Assembly: GCA_050045915.1 (NCBI GenBank)
Contig: JBNGCR010000006.1
Span: 1-64,000 of the forward strand
Source: Limnospira sp050045915
GTDB lineage: Bacteria; Cyanobacteriota; Cyanobacteriia; Cyanobacteriales; Microcoleaceae
Direction: 5' to 3'
Length of the DNA: 64,000 nt
Of the stretch, positions 16,470-26,201 are shown in pieces. Both the position numbers and the translations under genes were made by a program. Position 1 is the first letter of the stretch, and each line of letters begins with the position of its first letter. The notes below the pieces were generated by a model, which saw only the letters and a list, made by a program, of their open reading frames with translations, ran no database searches and was not told where the DNA came from.

Positions 16470-17509
16470 GGGTTCCCCACCAAACTGGGAATTTTCAGTT
16501 TCGATCGCCCCTTGTCGATGGCGAAGGATAAAAAGTCTGCGGTCAATTTTTTCTGCTGTTCCCAGAAGGATTGAACGCGCCAATTTTCCCAGGCGGGGAC
16601 GGCGATGGTGGTCAGAAATTTGCGCCATTCCCAGGCGATCGCGTCGGTGCGGATGCGGTGGGTTTGGGCGCAGCCGTTTTGAACCAGTCGATGTCTCAAT
16701 TCGCGATCAGTTTTCAACCGTTTTAAAGCGGCGATCAATTCCGATGGCGAAGTCACTTCCAAGTAATCCCGATCCGACCATCCCTCGGCGCGAAATGCCG
16801 ATTCCCAACCCAGAATGGCGGGCACTCCCGCCAACCAACAATTATATAATTTTGTCGCCGGTTTGTAAAGGTAATAATTCTCGCTGCCGAAACTGCGGAC
16901 GGCGACCACGGCATCGATTTGGGAGTAGTCGTTCCAAGCCACCGTGATGCCCCGGTAGTCCGACCAGTGGTTGCAGTTGATCGCCGGACACCAATTCAAA
17001 CCCAGTTCCTTTAACTGCCGCTCCCAAGCGGGGTCCAGCAGTTCCGGGACGAGGTTATTTTGATGTCCGAAAAAGCCGATATTTTCAAAGCGATCGCCCC
17101 GGTGGCGATCGCGGGGAATCAACCCCGGTTGAGTCCAGTGGGGGATGTAGTAGCCGTTGGGAACCGTCAGCATTTCTTGCAGGTTCTGCACGATGTGAAG
17201 TTGGGCGTAGGGGTACGGTTCGCCGTCCGCTTTGATGCAGATCAGCAATAAATTTTTCCCCGGTCTGAATCGATATTTGTATTGGTGGAGGGCGTTTCGG
17301 TGGGCGATAACGATCCCTTCCTTTGGCATTTCCGTCACCAATTGACAGGGAAAACCGTCCGCTTTCAAACGTAAATAAGTTTGCAGCGTCCAGGCGTGTA
17401 TGCCGAGCGCAAATCCCAACCAATTACTTTCGACGTCGGCGGGAAGGTCTGCCGGCAAATAACGGGCGGGAATGTAAAAACAGATGGGCGGTAACATTCG
17501 CTCACTCAA
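16466..17509 (-). CDS. putative glycosyltransferase in polysaccharide operon
   Basis: A 347-residue protein without signal peptide. N-terminal ICFYIPARYLPADLPADVE; central GFFGHQNNLVPELLD; C-terminal YLYKPATKLYNCWLAGVPAI followed by GWESAFR, the region where GT-B enzymes bind the donor nucleotide (compare KP...K and AGVP). I read it as a retaining GT-B-like transferase, but cannot name a CAZy family. Its stop overlaps the start of the pyruvyl transferase gene (ATGA), and it follows the hpsE-like gene by 49 bases, placing it in surface glycan synthesis. Confidence 0.65.
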   Translation of the reverse strand: MSERMLPPICFYIPARYLPADLPADVESNWLGFALGIHAWTLQTYLRLKADGFPCQLVTEMPKEGIVIAHRNALHQYKYRFRPGKNLLLICIKADGEPYPYAQLHIVQNLQEMLTVPNGYYIPHWTQPGLIPRDRHRGDRFENIGFFGHQNNLVPELLDPAWERQLKELGLNWCPAINCNHWSDYRGITVAWNDYSQIDAVVAVRSFGSENYYLYKPATKLYNCWLAGVPAILGWESAFRAEGWSDRDYLEVTSPSELIAALKRLKTDRELRHRLVQNGCAQTHRIRTDAIAWEWRKFLTTIAVPAWENWRVQSFWEQQKKLTADFLSFAIDKGRSKLKIPSLVGNP

Positions 17510-17558
17510 TCAACTCGTTGTTATTTTGGAATTGAGACGTAGGGCAAGAGATTTAAAC

Positions 17559-18512
17559 TCAGCCATGCCAATTTTTTCGATAATGATAAAATGGGCTGAT
17601 GATACTTCCCCGTAAAAGCTCGAACTGACACCGATCAATCAAATCCTGATTTAAAGATTTGTAATTTTTGAGAGAGTAGGCGAGCAGTTTGCAGATATCG
17701 ATGATCAAATAAGCGGGGATGATGAAAGGATGTTGCCACCGGGGGCGATACACGGTGCGGGTGGCACAGCGACTCAACCCGACTCCATGACAGAGTTTTA
17801 ACAAATAGGCTTTTTGCAAGCGACTGCTGGGAATGTGATGTTCGATGATCAGGTCGGGATTGTGCCAAATTTGCCACCCCGCTTTTCTGAGGTAAGATAG
17901 GGTTTCGATATCCTCCCCTTTATTGGAGAGGGATTGACCCGAAACGCCACTGAGTTGAGGACGGTCTGGAACGCTTTCCAACCATGCTTGGCGGCGAATA
18001 ACCATTCCCGCCCCCGGCGGAAACATCCACCGGTCGAGGAGGTCGTAGCGAAAGGCTTCCGTTCCGCGATCGGACACCGCCAACAAACTGGCAATTTTTT
18101 CAAAGTTTTTGGGGGGCTGATCGTCATATTTTCCGATAATTCTGCCGCCGTATCCCCCGGCTTTGGGGTGTTGTTTTCCGAAGTCACAGGCCGCCGCCAC
18201 CCAGTTAGAAGTGGGGTAGTTATCGTCATCGAGAAACCCGATCAATTCACCGGCGGCTTCTCGGATTGACAGACGGCGGGCATAGGCTAACCCTTGGCGG
18301 GGTTCAAAGCAATATTTGATCGGCACAATTTCGGAATACCGAGCCTGATACTCTCGGATGATATCGGCGGTCTTGTCGGTACTGTTATTATCGACAACGA
18401 TAATTTCCCAAGTCCAGTTTTCGGTTTTTTCTTGAATCAGTAGTCGATCCAAAACGTTCGGTAGATGTGATGCACCGTTATAGGTACAAATGACAACCGT
18501 TAAATCCAGCAT
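17559..18512 (-). CDS. hpsE: GT2 glycosyltransferase, HpsE-like
   Basis: A 317-residue family 2 glycosyltransferase: LTVVICTYNGASHLPNVLD, IIVVDNNSTDKT (DxD-like donor site), GLAYARRLSIREAAGELIGF followed by LDDDNYP, and RWMFPPGAGMVIRR with the acceptor-side residues. The pattern and length match HpsE, required for the hormogonium polysaccharide that lets filaments glide. First gene of the minus-strand operon with a second transferase and a pyruvyl transferase. The hpsE name is by family resemblance; other GT2 roles are possible. Confidence 0.7.
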   Translation of the reverse strand: MLDLTVVICTYNGASHLPNVLDRLLIQEKTENWTWEIIVVDNNSTDKTADIIREYQARYSEIVPIKYCFEPRQGLAYARRLSIREAAGELIGFLDDDNYPTSNWVAAACDFGKQHPKAGGYGGRIIGKYDDQPPKNFEKIASLLAVSDRGTEAFRYDLLDRWMFPPGAGMVIRRQAWLESVPDRPQLSGVSGQSLSNKGEDIETLSYLRKAGWQIWHNPDLIIEHHIPSSRLQKAYLLKLCHGVGLSRCATRTVYRPRWQHPFIIPAYLIIDICKLLAYSLKNYKSLNQDLIDRCQFELLRGSIISPFYHYRKNWHG

Positions 18513-18801
18513 TTAAAGCCAAAACCCTGATAATAATTTTGCACAAAAAGAGACTTTACGAATCAGCTTTCAGTCAGACGGAAATCGGCGATTCCCTACG
18601 GCGATGTAAATCCCGTTCCCAAGGGTTCGAGTCGGAATCGCAACACCGCCGATCGCCACCCGGGCACAAGATCTATAAAATAACCCAAAACCGAGATATT
18701 AATCTACTGCCATCGGATCATCATCCCTAAAATTTAACAAAATTTTATGCTTTTTCTAAACTCGCTTTAAAAAAGGGGGGTAATGTAAAGATAAAAGCCG
18801 A

Positions 18802-20628
18802 TCAGGTGCCGAGCATCTGCAATTGGTAGAGGCCGGCGTAGAGTCCCCCCCGCTGCAACAGTTCTTCGTGGGAACCGGACTCCACCAGATGTCCCCGCTG
18901 CAAGACGAGGATGCGATCGACGTTTTTGATGGTGGAGAGGCGGTGAGCGATGATAATGGCGGTTTTACCTTCTAATAAGCGATCGAGGGCTTCCTGAATC
19001 AGGGATTCGGTCATCACGTCCAAATTCGCCGTCGCTTCATCCAACACCAAAATTTTCGGGTCGCGGATGGCAACCCTCGCGAAAGCCAAAAGCTGTTTTT
19101 GACCGCTGGAAAGGTTGGTACCCCGTTCCCGCAATTCGGTATCGTAGCCCTGGGGTAAATTCTCAATAAATTGGGCGACATTCGTTTTTTCCGCCGCCGC
19201 CCGGATTTCCTCCGTCGAGTATTTTTCCCCCAAAGTGATATTACTTTTGACATCCCCCGCAAACAAAAATCCGTCCTGCAAAATGACGCCGACGTGGCGT
19301 CTTAATTCCGCCTGACGCAGGTCGCGGATGTCGATGCCGTCCACCAAAATTCGTCCCCGGCTGGTTTCGTAGAGGCGGCAGAGGAGGCGGATGATGGAAC
19401 TTTTTCCGGCCCCCGTCGGCCCCACCAACGCAATTTTTTCGCCGGGATGGATGGTGAAGTCTAAATTGTGGAGGACGTATTCATCATTTTTGTAGGCGAA
19501 ATCGACGTTTTCAAAGCGAATTTCCCCCACTGCCTCGGAGGTGCGTGTGCCTAAAACGCTGGCGTTTTCCGCCTCCGGATCGCGGATTTCGATGGGTTCG
19601 CCGAGGATGCCGTTGATCCGCTCGATCGCCGTCAGTCCCGCTTGAATGGCCGTGAATTTGTCGGCGAATTGTCGCAGGGGATCGAAGAGTCGCTGGGCGA
19701 ATAAAATAAAGGTGGAAAGAACCCCGAAACTCAGGTTTCCGTCGAAGGCTTGCTGACCCCCCACCCACAGGACGGCGGCGATCGCCACTAAGGCAATCCA
19801 TTCCAGGGTCGCCGATACGGCGGAATCGTAAAAAATGGTGCGATCGACGGCCTGGACGTAGCGATTATTCGTCGTCCGAAATAACTCGGTATTGTACCGT
19901 TCCCGCTGAAATAATTGCACGACTCCGATACCGATCAAGTTCTCCTGAAGCTGGGCGTTTAAATCGGAGAGTTCCTCCCGGGCTTTATAATTTGCCTTGC
20001 GATATTGTTGTTGGAAATAGACGATCACCGCCGTGACGGGAAAGATCGACAGCACCAGCATCAACGCCAATTTCCACTCCATGGTAAACATGGTAACGGC
20101 GATCACCAGGATAGAAAATAAATCGCTGACAATCCCGATCGCCCCCGTGGAAAATACGTCCCCCAGCGCATCCACGTCGCTGGTCAGGCGGGTGATTAAT
20201 TTCCCCACCGGAGTCCGGTCAAAAAAACGCACCGCCAAAGACGTGACGTGCTCGAATAAATCATTCCGAATGTCGGCGGTCATTTTCTGCCCCACCGTCT
20301 GCACGACGTACCCCTGCAACGCCTGCAAAATAAATCGCAGGGAAATGGTCAGCAACAGTAAAAATGCCAGCAAGTTCAACCCCGCCGACAGGGACAATCC
20401 CTCCAAAAATTGATAGGTTGGTTCTTCCCGGATCAGCGAGATCGTCTGTCCGATCAAAATCGGTTGAATCGCCCCGCACAGCGACAGGGGGACGAGCAAA
20501 ATTAAGGCGATCGCCAATAACGTTTTGTGGCGTTTCGCGTATTCTCGCAGCCGCCAAATCAGCCGCCAGTCCGCCTCTTGGGGACGGCGATCGTGCAATT
20601 GTTGGATGGGGGACGATGAAGGTGTCAT
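18802..20628 (-). CDS. type I ABC exporter, half transporter
   Basis: A 608-residue protein (ATG at 20628 preferred over the TTG nine bases upstream). N-terminal half: six transmembrane helices, starting after KRHKTLLAIALILLVPLSL, with the coupling-helix region. C-terminal ATPase: Walker A GPTGAGKSS, Q-loop ILQDGFLFAGDV, signature LSSGQKQLLAFAR, Walker B ILVLDEATANLD, H-loop IIAHRLST. MsbA/MdlB-type homodimeric exporter of lipids, drugs or other hydrophobic compounds; substrate unknown. No partner gene is next to it. Confidence 0.9.
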   Translation of the reverse strand: MTPSSSPIQQLHDRRPQEADWRLIWRLREYAKRHKTLLAIALILLVPLSLCGAIQPILIGQTISLIREEPTYQFLEGLSLSAGLNLLAFLLLLTISLRFILQALQGYVVQTVGQKMTADIRNDLFEHVTSLAVRFFDRTPVGKLITRLTSDVDALGDVFSTGAIGIVSDLFSILVIAVTMFTMEWKLALMLVLSIFPVTAVIVYFQQQYRKANYKAREELSDLNAQLQENLIGIGVVQLFQRERYNTELFRTTNNRYVQAVDRTIFYDSAVSATLEWIALVAIAAVLWVGGQQAFDGNLSFGVLSTFILFAQRLFDPLRQFADKFTAIQAGLTAIERINGILGEPIEIRDPEAENASVLGTRTSEAVGEIRFENVDFAYKNDEYVLHNLDFTIHPGEKIALVGPTGAGKSSIIRLLCRLYETSRGRILVDGIDIRDLRQAELRRHVGVILQDGFLFAGDVKSNITLGEKYSTEEIRAAAEKTNVAQFIENLPQGYDTELRERGTNLSSGQKQLLAFARVAIRDPKILVLDEATANLDVMTESLIQEALDRLLEGKTAIIIAHRLSTIKNVDRILVLQRGHLVESGSHEELLQRGGLYAGLYQLQMLGT

Positions 20629-20676
20629 TGACTGCAATCCGCTCTGAGTATTTCGGAGGTCGGGGATGTACCCCTT

Positions 20677-23094
20677 TTAATCCGTCCTATAATTTAGCAC
20701 TTTTTTTGATAACCGGGCGATCGCCATCGCCTGCCCCACCGCCAAGCCACCGTCGTTGGGGGGAACCTGGGAATGGTAATAAACGGAAACGCCGCCAGAC
20801 CGCAACCGGGCGATCGTCCGTTCCGACAAATAACGATTTTGGAAACATCCCCCCGTCAACGCCACCGGAATTCCCGGAAATCTCCCCGCCACTGTTACAA
20901 TCGCCTCCGCCAAACTGTTGTGGAATTTTGCGGCAATAAAACCGGGGTCTATTTTGTTATCCAAATCATCGATAATTGCCAAAACCATCGGTTTCCAATC
21001 CAAGATGAAACGATCGCAATTTTCGATAACATCCACCGGGTAAAATTCATCGATCGCACAATCAGCGATCGCAAATTCCAACCCCATCGCCGCCTGCCCT
21101 TCAAAGCTGATTGTCTCCCCCAGCCCCACCAAAGCCGCGATCGCATCGAACAGCCGTCCCGCACTCGACGTTTGCGGGGAATTGATATTCCGCCCCAGCA
21201 TTTGCAGCATCAACTTGAGATCCCGCGATCGCCAAGATTTCAATAATTGTAAATTCCCCCTTTCCAAAAGGCGATCGCCCCACAATTCATACAGCAGCCC
21301 CACCGCCACCCGCCGCGGTTCCAGCACCGCCTTATCCCCCCCCGGAAGTCGGAACGTCCGCCAATGTCCGATCCGCTCAAAATCCGTATCCGAAATTAAC
21401 AGAAACTCGCCCCCCCAAATCGTCCCGTCCAAGCCGTAGCCCGTCCCGTCCCAAGCCACCCCCAGCACCGGTGACGACAGTTGATTTTCCGCCATTGCCG
21501 ATAAGACGTGGGCATAGTGATGTTGAACCGGAATCACCGGAACGTCCCGATTTTCACGATTAAAAATATCCGCCGATAACTGATATGCGAACTGCGTCGA
21601 ATAATAATCCGGGTGGGCATCGCAGGCGATACAATCCGGGCGGAAATCGTAAATTTTACTCAAGCTTTCTATTGCTTCTGTAAATGCTTCTATCGCCCGA
21701 GGATTCTCCAAATTTCCAATATGTTGACTCAGGAAAACTTGCCCCTCCAACGCCACGGCAATCGTATTTTTTAACTGTCCCCCGACCGCCAAAATTTTGG
21801 ATAATTTGCAATCAGAAGCCCCTTGTGATAGAATAAAATCAGAAAAGGTATTGTGGCTATTGTCGTGCCAAATGGCGGCGGGGAGCGGCGCGTAGCCCCT
21901 AGCCCGACGGATGACCGTGACGCGATCGCCAATCATCCGAACCACCGAATCGTCTACCGGGCGGGCGATAGGGCGGTCGTGAACCAGGAAGCGATCGGCG
22001 ATTTGCCCCAATCTCTGCAAGGCCTCCCCCTCGTCCGTGCAGATGGGTTCGTTGGAGAAATTGCCGCTGGTGGCGACCACTGGAAAACCCAATTCCGCCA
22101 TCAGCAAGTGGTGGAGGGGGGTATAGGGCAGCATCACCCCCAAATTCGGGTTGTCCGGGGCCACGGGCGCCGCCAAAATGGAAGATTCCCCGGACCGTCG
22201 CGACAGCAGGACCACGGGAGATTCGGGCGATCGCAACAACTCCGACTCCGCCTCCGACAGGCGACACTCCCCGCGAACCTGTTCCAAATTCGGATACATC
22301 ACCGCGAAGGGTTTGTCGGGCCTGTGCTTGCGAAGTCGCAGTTGACGCAGCGCCGCCCCATTTCGGGCATCCGCCAATAGCTGAAAGCCGCCCAACCCCT
22401 TGAGGGCGACAATTTCGCCCCGGCGGAGGGCGTCCGCCGCCTCCGACACCGCCCGATCGCGATCGGCTACAACCTCCCCCCGGTTATCCCAAAGCCACAA
22501 TTTCGGGCCGCAGACCGGGCAGGCGTTGGGCTGGGCGTGAAACCGGCGATCGCGAGGGTCGTGGTACTCTTTCTCGCACTCGGGACACATCCGAAATTTC
22601 CCCATCGTCGTGTTGCCGCGATCGTAGGGCAGGGTTTTGATGATGCTGTAGCGGGGGCCACAGTTGGTGCAGTTCGTGAACGGGTAGCGGAAGCGGCGGT
22701 TTTGGGGGTCGAAAATCTCCCGCCAACAGTCCGGGCAGGTGGCCAGATCCGGCAGCACCACAGCCGATTTTGAACTGCGATCGCCCGACTCCGAAACCTT
22801 GATTTCAAACTCGGAATAGCCGACAATGGGAAGCCAGACCGCCTCCAGGGATTGAATGTGCGATCGCGGCGGCTTTTCCGCTTCAATGCGATGTCGAAAC
22901 CGCTCCAGAACCTCGGCGGCGCCCTCCACTTCCACGAACACCCCCGCCGCGGAATTATTCACCCACCCCGCCAGGTGCAGTTCCGCCGCCAGACGGTACA
23001 CGAAAGGCCGGAACCCCACGCCCTGAACGGCCCCCCGAATGGCGAGGCGGAGACGGCAGGGCTCGGACGGCGGTGGGGGGGCAGAAAAAGACAT
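20677..23094 (-). CDS. hypF: carbamoyltransferase HypF
   Basis: An 805-residue HypF, which makes the CN ligands of [NiFe]-hydrogenase from carbamoyl phosphate. Domain order: acylphosphatase (residues about 12-100, GAVQGVGFRPFVYRLA), two zinc fingers (CPDCW ... CTNCG; CPECEKEY ... CPVCG, about 120-200), YrdC-like (about 215-400, GLGGFQLLADA), and Kae1-like carbamoyltransferase (VAWDGTGYGLDGTIWGGEF; ALTGGCFQN). Length is normal. No other hyp or hydrogenase genes lie in the window, so its partners must be elsewhere. Confidence 0.95.
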   Translation of the reverse strand: MSFSAPPPPSEPCRLRLAIRGAVQGVGFRPFVYRLAAELHLAGWVNNSAAGVFVEVEGAAEVLERFRHRIEAEKPPRSHIQSLEAVWLPIVGYSEFEIKVSESGDRSSKSAVVLPDLATCPDCWREIFDPQNRRFRYPFTNCTNCGPRYSIIKTLPYDRGNTTMGKFRMCPECEKEYHDPRDRRFHAQPNACPVCGPKLWLWDNRGEVVADRDRAVSEAADALRRGEIVALKGLGGFQLLADARNGAALRQLRLRKHRPDKPFAVMYPNLEQVRGECRLSEAESELLRSPESPVVLLSRRSGESSILAAPVAPDNPNLGVMLPYTPLHHLLMAELGFPVVATSGNFSNEPICTDEGEALQRLGQIADRFLVHDRPIARPVDDSVVRMIGDRVTVIRRARGYAPLPAAIWHDNSHNTFSDFILSQGASDCKLSKILAVGGQLKNTIAVALEGQVFLSQHIGNLENPRAIEAFTEAIESLSKIYDFRPDCIACDAHPDYYSTQFAYQLSADIFNRENRDVPVIPVQHHYAHVLSAMAENQLSSPVLGVAWDGTGYGLDGTIWGGEFLLISDTDFERIGHWRTFRLPGGDKAVLEPRRVAVGLLYELWGDRLLERGNLQLLKSWRSRDLKLMLQMLGRNINSPQTSSAGRLFDAIAALVGLGETISFEGQAAMGLEFAIADCAIDEFYPVDVIENCDRFILDWKPMVLAIIDDLDNKIDPGFIAAKFHNSLAEAIVTVAGRFPGIPVALTGGCFQNRYLSERTIARLRSGGVSVYYHSQVPPNDGGLAVGQAMAIARLSKKVLNYRTD

Positions 23095-23197
23095 ACACTT
23101 CGGCGCTTGACGAATGGCTCAGTTCTTCCTTAGTCTAAAGGCATTCCCAAATAATGTGTACCCAAGAGACGGGATTTTCAATAGTTAGGAATTTGCC

Positions 23198-24508
23198 ATG
23201 AACTGGCTTCCCAAAAAGGCGGAACTCAACTCCAAATTTTCCCTCAAAGGTGTGGCGGCGATCGCGAAAAATCTGCCCGTTCCCAATTCAACAGGCGACG
23301 ATCGCGACTCAGAGACACACTCGCCACCTCCCAACATCGCCACCCCCCTGGCGATCGCAATTATCGCCAGCCTGACCCTATTTTCCGTCCTCCTGGGGGT
23401 GGGGAGGCTGATCAAAAATCACCAAATGGGCGATCGGACTTTCCCCGAATCCGCCCCCGCCCCCGCCGCCACAGAAACAGTTCCCACCGCCCTTCAAAAG
23501 CAGAAATTGCAACAAAAAACCCTGCAAACCCGCCAGTGTCCCGAGTGCGACCTGAGCAACAGCAATTTCAAGCAGGGAAACCTCGCCGGTGCCTACCTCT
23601 GGAAAGCCAACCTCAAAAACGCCGACCTGCGACAATCCTACCTCAAAAACGCCGATCTACGCGGTGCCAATCTGACCGAAGCCGACCTCGGAGATGCCAT
23701 CTTAGAACAGAGTAATTTGGGCTACGCCAACCTCTTCAAAGCCCGGTTGGGAAAAGCCAACTTAGTCGGGGCAAATTTGTGGCAAAGCCACTTAAAAGAA
23801 GCCCACCTCGCCCATGCCAAATTAGAAGGAGCAGATTTGCGGGGAACCGACTTACAAAACGCCGATTTAGCCTCCGCCCAACTCCGGGATGTCAACCTGG
23901 GCGTAGCCGAATTACAGGGGGCGAATTTGGTATTTGCAGACCTGCGAAATGCCAATTTAAAACGGGCAAACTTGGAAACAGCCAACCTGCAAGATGCCAA
24001 CTTAGAAAACGCCAACTTGCAACAGGCAAATTTTGGGGATGCCAACCTGGAAAGGGCCGACCTCCGCAACGCGGATTTGCAAGAAGCGAAACTGTGGGTA
24101 ACGAAATTAAATGAAGCTAATTTGGACAGAGCAAATTTGCAAAATGCCACCTTGGGATACGCCAACTTGGAAGGGGCAAGTTTGCAAGAATCCAACCTGA
24201 CGAATGCCGTTATGGAAGGCGTAAACCTGGAAAATTCTGACTTAACTAAAGCCAATTTAGAGGGGGCAAAACTGCAGCGATCGCGACTTTTGGGGGCCTA
24301 CTTAGAAAAAGCCAACTTGCAGGGGGCGAACCTAGAACAAGCCGACCTGCGGGGGGCATTCCTAAAAAATGCCGACCTCAGAAACGCTTACCTCCAAGGG
24401 GCAAACCTGCGGGGTGCGAACCTGCAGGGGGCAAAAATAAAAGGCGCAAACCTGCGGGATGCCGACTTGAAAGGAGCGACATTACCGAATGGAAAAACCG
24501 TAGACTAA
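23198..24508 (+). CDS. membrane-anchored pentapeptide repeat protein
   Basis: A 436-residue protein. The N-terminal 110 residues include one transmembrane helix (ATPLAIAIIASLTLFSVLL) and a proline/alanine linker, then CPECDLSNSNF leads into about 60 pentapeptide repeats of the A(D/N)LxX type forming a right-handed quadrilateral beta-helix to the end. The gene's 15-base periodicity creates repetitive antisense frames that are not real. Pentapeptide repeat proteins are abundant in cyanobacteria and usually of unknown function; membrane anchoring here points to a lumen or periplasm-facing helix. Confidence 0.9.
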   Translation: MNWLPKKAELNSKFSLKGVAAIAKNLPVPNSTGDDRDSETHSPPPNIATPLAIAIIASLTLFSVLLGVGRLIKNHQMGDRTFPESAPAPAATETVPTALQKQKLQQKTLQTRQCPECDLSNSNFKQGNLAGAYLWKANLKNADLRQSYLKNADLRGANLTEADLGDAILEQSNLGYANLFKARLGKANLVGANLWQSHLKEAHLAHAKLEGADLRGTDLQNADLASAQLRDVNLGVAELQGANLVFADLRNANLKRANLETANLQDANLENANLQQANFGDANLERADLRNADLQEAKLWVTKLNEANLDRANLQNATLGYANLEGASLQESNLTNAVMEGVNLENSDLTKANLEGAKLQRSRLLGAYLEKANLQGANLEQADLRGAFLKNADLRNAYLQGANLRGANLQGAKIKGANLRDADLKGATLPNGKTVD

Positions 24509-24534
24509 TCGCCAGTTAGGTTGAAGGCCAAAAC

Positions 24535-24553
24535 CGCTTGGGAATTGATTCCC
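24535..24553. repeat. GGGAATTGATTCCC module
   Basis: CCGCTTGGGAATTGATTCCC, an incomplete copy of the palindromic module seen at 4918, 7194, 7580, 28588, 29004 and 49634. Confidence 0.7.
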
Positions 24554-24696
24554 TTTTCCGATCGCAAAATCCTCTATTCGCCAGGACAAATAACCTCTCC
24601 GTGTCCTGGAGTGCCTGGAGTGGTCAAATTTTTTGGGATGTCGTCATTAACAAGTAATGATAAAATCTATAAACTCCAAAACAATTCAAACCCACC

Positions 24697-25191
24697 ATGT
24701 CCTCCCAACTCCACCTCCGTCCCGCCACCCCCGCCGACGTCCCCGCCATCTTTTCCCTCATCCGAGCCCTGGCAGAATACGAAAAACTCTCCCACCAAGT
24801 CACCGGCGATGCCGACGCCTTGAAACAACACCTCTTCGGAGCCCGTCCCTACGCCGAAGTCATCCTCGCCGAATGGGAACAAAAGATAGTCGGATTCGCG
24901 TTATTTTTCCCCAACTATTCCACCTTCCTAACCCAACCGGGAATTTACCTCGAAGATCTCTTCGTCCTCCCCGACTACCGGGGACGGGGAATCGGCAAAG
25001 CGTTGTTAAAGGAAGTGGCAAAACTGGCGGTATCGAGAGGATGCGGGCGCCTGGAGTGGAGTGTGTTGGATTGGAATCAACCCGCGATCGCATTTTACCA
25101 GTACATGGGGGCGGCGGTGTTGCCCGACTGGCGAATTTGCCGCGTCACCGGGGAGAGTTTGCGGCAGTTGGGGGATTTTCGGGAAGGTTGA
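24697..25191 (+). CDS. GNAT N-acetyltransferase
   Basis: A 164-residue GCN5-family acetyltransferase: LHLRPATPADVPAIFSLIRA at the start, the beta4 segment GIYLEDLFVLPDYRGRGIGK with the acetyl-CoA pyrophosphate loop (RGRGIGKALL), and VLDWNQPAIAFYQYMGA near the end. This arrangement matches the diamine (spermidine/spermine) acetyltransferase-like group. Substrate likely an amine; not provable here. The gene ends 18 bases before the convergent LRAT gene ends. Confidence 0.9.
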   Translation: MSSQLHLRPATPADVPAIFSLIRALAEYEKLSHQVTGDADALKQHLFGARPYAEVILAEWEQKIVGFALFFPNYSTFLTQPGIYLEDLFVLPDYRGRGIGKALLKEVAKLAVSRGCGRLEWSVLDWNQPAIAFYQYMGAAVLPDWRICRVTGESLRQLGDFREG

Positions 25192-25209
25192 GAAATACTA
25201 TTCCAAATA

Positions 25210-25914
25210 TCAACAACCTCGCAGTTTGCGAATAATCGCCAAAATTTCACCCCTGCCAGCAAAAGCACCGTAGTAAGCCAGAACGACCGAGTTATAGCTA
25301 TCCTCAAAATTTTTGTCTTTGGGAAGAGAACTGATGTATATGTGTTGTCCTCCCAGTGGATGGCTGAAGTGATACGCATAGTATCCATCATCGAGTTTAC
25401 CCACCAAAGTAGCACTGTCGAACTCCTTTCGATTCAATCTGACAGGGCCGCAAAACTTGCATCTTAATAGCTCATCGCGTAATTTACTATATGTATGAAT
25501 CATTGGCCGACTGGTAAATGGATCGTGATCGGTGAACAAGTGAGAAATACTCTGTTTTGAACGTCCGGTTTCTCCGGTGACGTAGTATGAGAAGTGTTCA
25601 CAATTCCGGTGTCCCAAGTGGTAATCGATACCCGGCGTGATGTGTTTGATGCGTTCTTCGATCGATCTTCGACTTGCCCCCGTGCGTTTCACCAACGTAA
25701 TCTCTTTTAATTCACCATCTCTTCCCAACCATTTATAGTAATTTTGAACTTTAAATAATTCGACTCTAAAGATATTTCCCCGACCCCCCATCCAAGACAT
25801 CCCATCCCAAGGCCCCCACTCGACAACCTTGCCATCATCCTCGATATAGACGAAGAAATGCCGGGTATGGGCAAACAGTGGAACCGATAAAATATCGCCG
25901 ACTTGAAATTGCAT
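25210..25914 (-). CDS. LRAT/NlpC-P60-superfamily protein
   Basis: A 234-residue protein with the lecithin-retinol-acyltransferase fold: N-terminal FQVGDILSVPLFAHTRHFF (strand with the candidate active-site His), then YHLGHRNCEHFSYYVTGE, where NCEHF has the catalytic Cys of the family. About 90 C-terminal residues are extra and not recognised. Bacterial relatives are acyltransferases or thiol peptidases of unknown role. It is intact, convergent with the GNAT gene. Confidence 0.75.
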   Translation of the reverse strand: MQFQVGDILSVPLFAHTRHFFVYIEDDGKVVEWGPWDGMSWMGGRGNIFRVELFKVQNYYKWLGRDGELKEITLVKRTGASRRSIEERIKHITPGIDYHLGHRNCEHFSYYVTGETGRSKQSISHLFTDHDPFTSRPMIHTYSKLRDELLRCKFCGPVRLNRKEFDSATLVGKLDDGYYAYHFSHPLGGQHIYISSLPKDKNFEDSYNSVVLAYYGAFAGRGEILAIIRKLRGC

Positions 25915-26201
25915 GAGTCAGAACCTCACTCAACCGTTACCTCAGTGATGATGAGGCCAGATGAAACGTGGGGAATTGAGAAAAGATCGTATCCCGCCGG
26001 GTTTCATCTTTTCGGGAAGCCGTTGTGGCGATCGCATTTGGCTAATCAGCCGATCGCGCCATCGATATAATATCCTCTATTATAGTATCAATCTCCAAAT
26101 TATTCAAGAGATTCTGAGTCGGTGACGGCGAGGATGCCCAAACCTCTCCCGTCGGTGTTGCCAGGTGGAACGAACCCGCGATCGCATTTTATAAACAACC
26201 C
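25915..26201. other. intergenic region with a possible GNAT relic
   Basis: Just before the methyltransferase ATG the frame reads RWNEPAIAFYKQP, closely like the WNQPAIAFYQY end of the GNAT protein at 25191. The matching DNA string CCCGCGATCGCATTTTA occurs both here (26174-26191) and within the GNAT gene (25081-25097). No start codon lies upstream in this frame, so I read a decayed GNAT end. Confidence 0.4.

Noticed and set aside
23722..24255. Antisense frame of 177 codons with repeated serine/alanine patterns
   Set aside because: It mirrors the 15-base periodicity of the pentapeptide-repeat gene on the plus strand.
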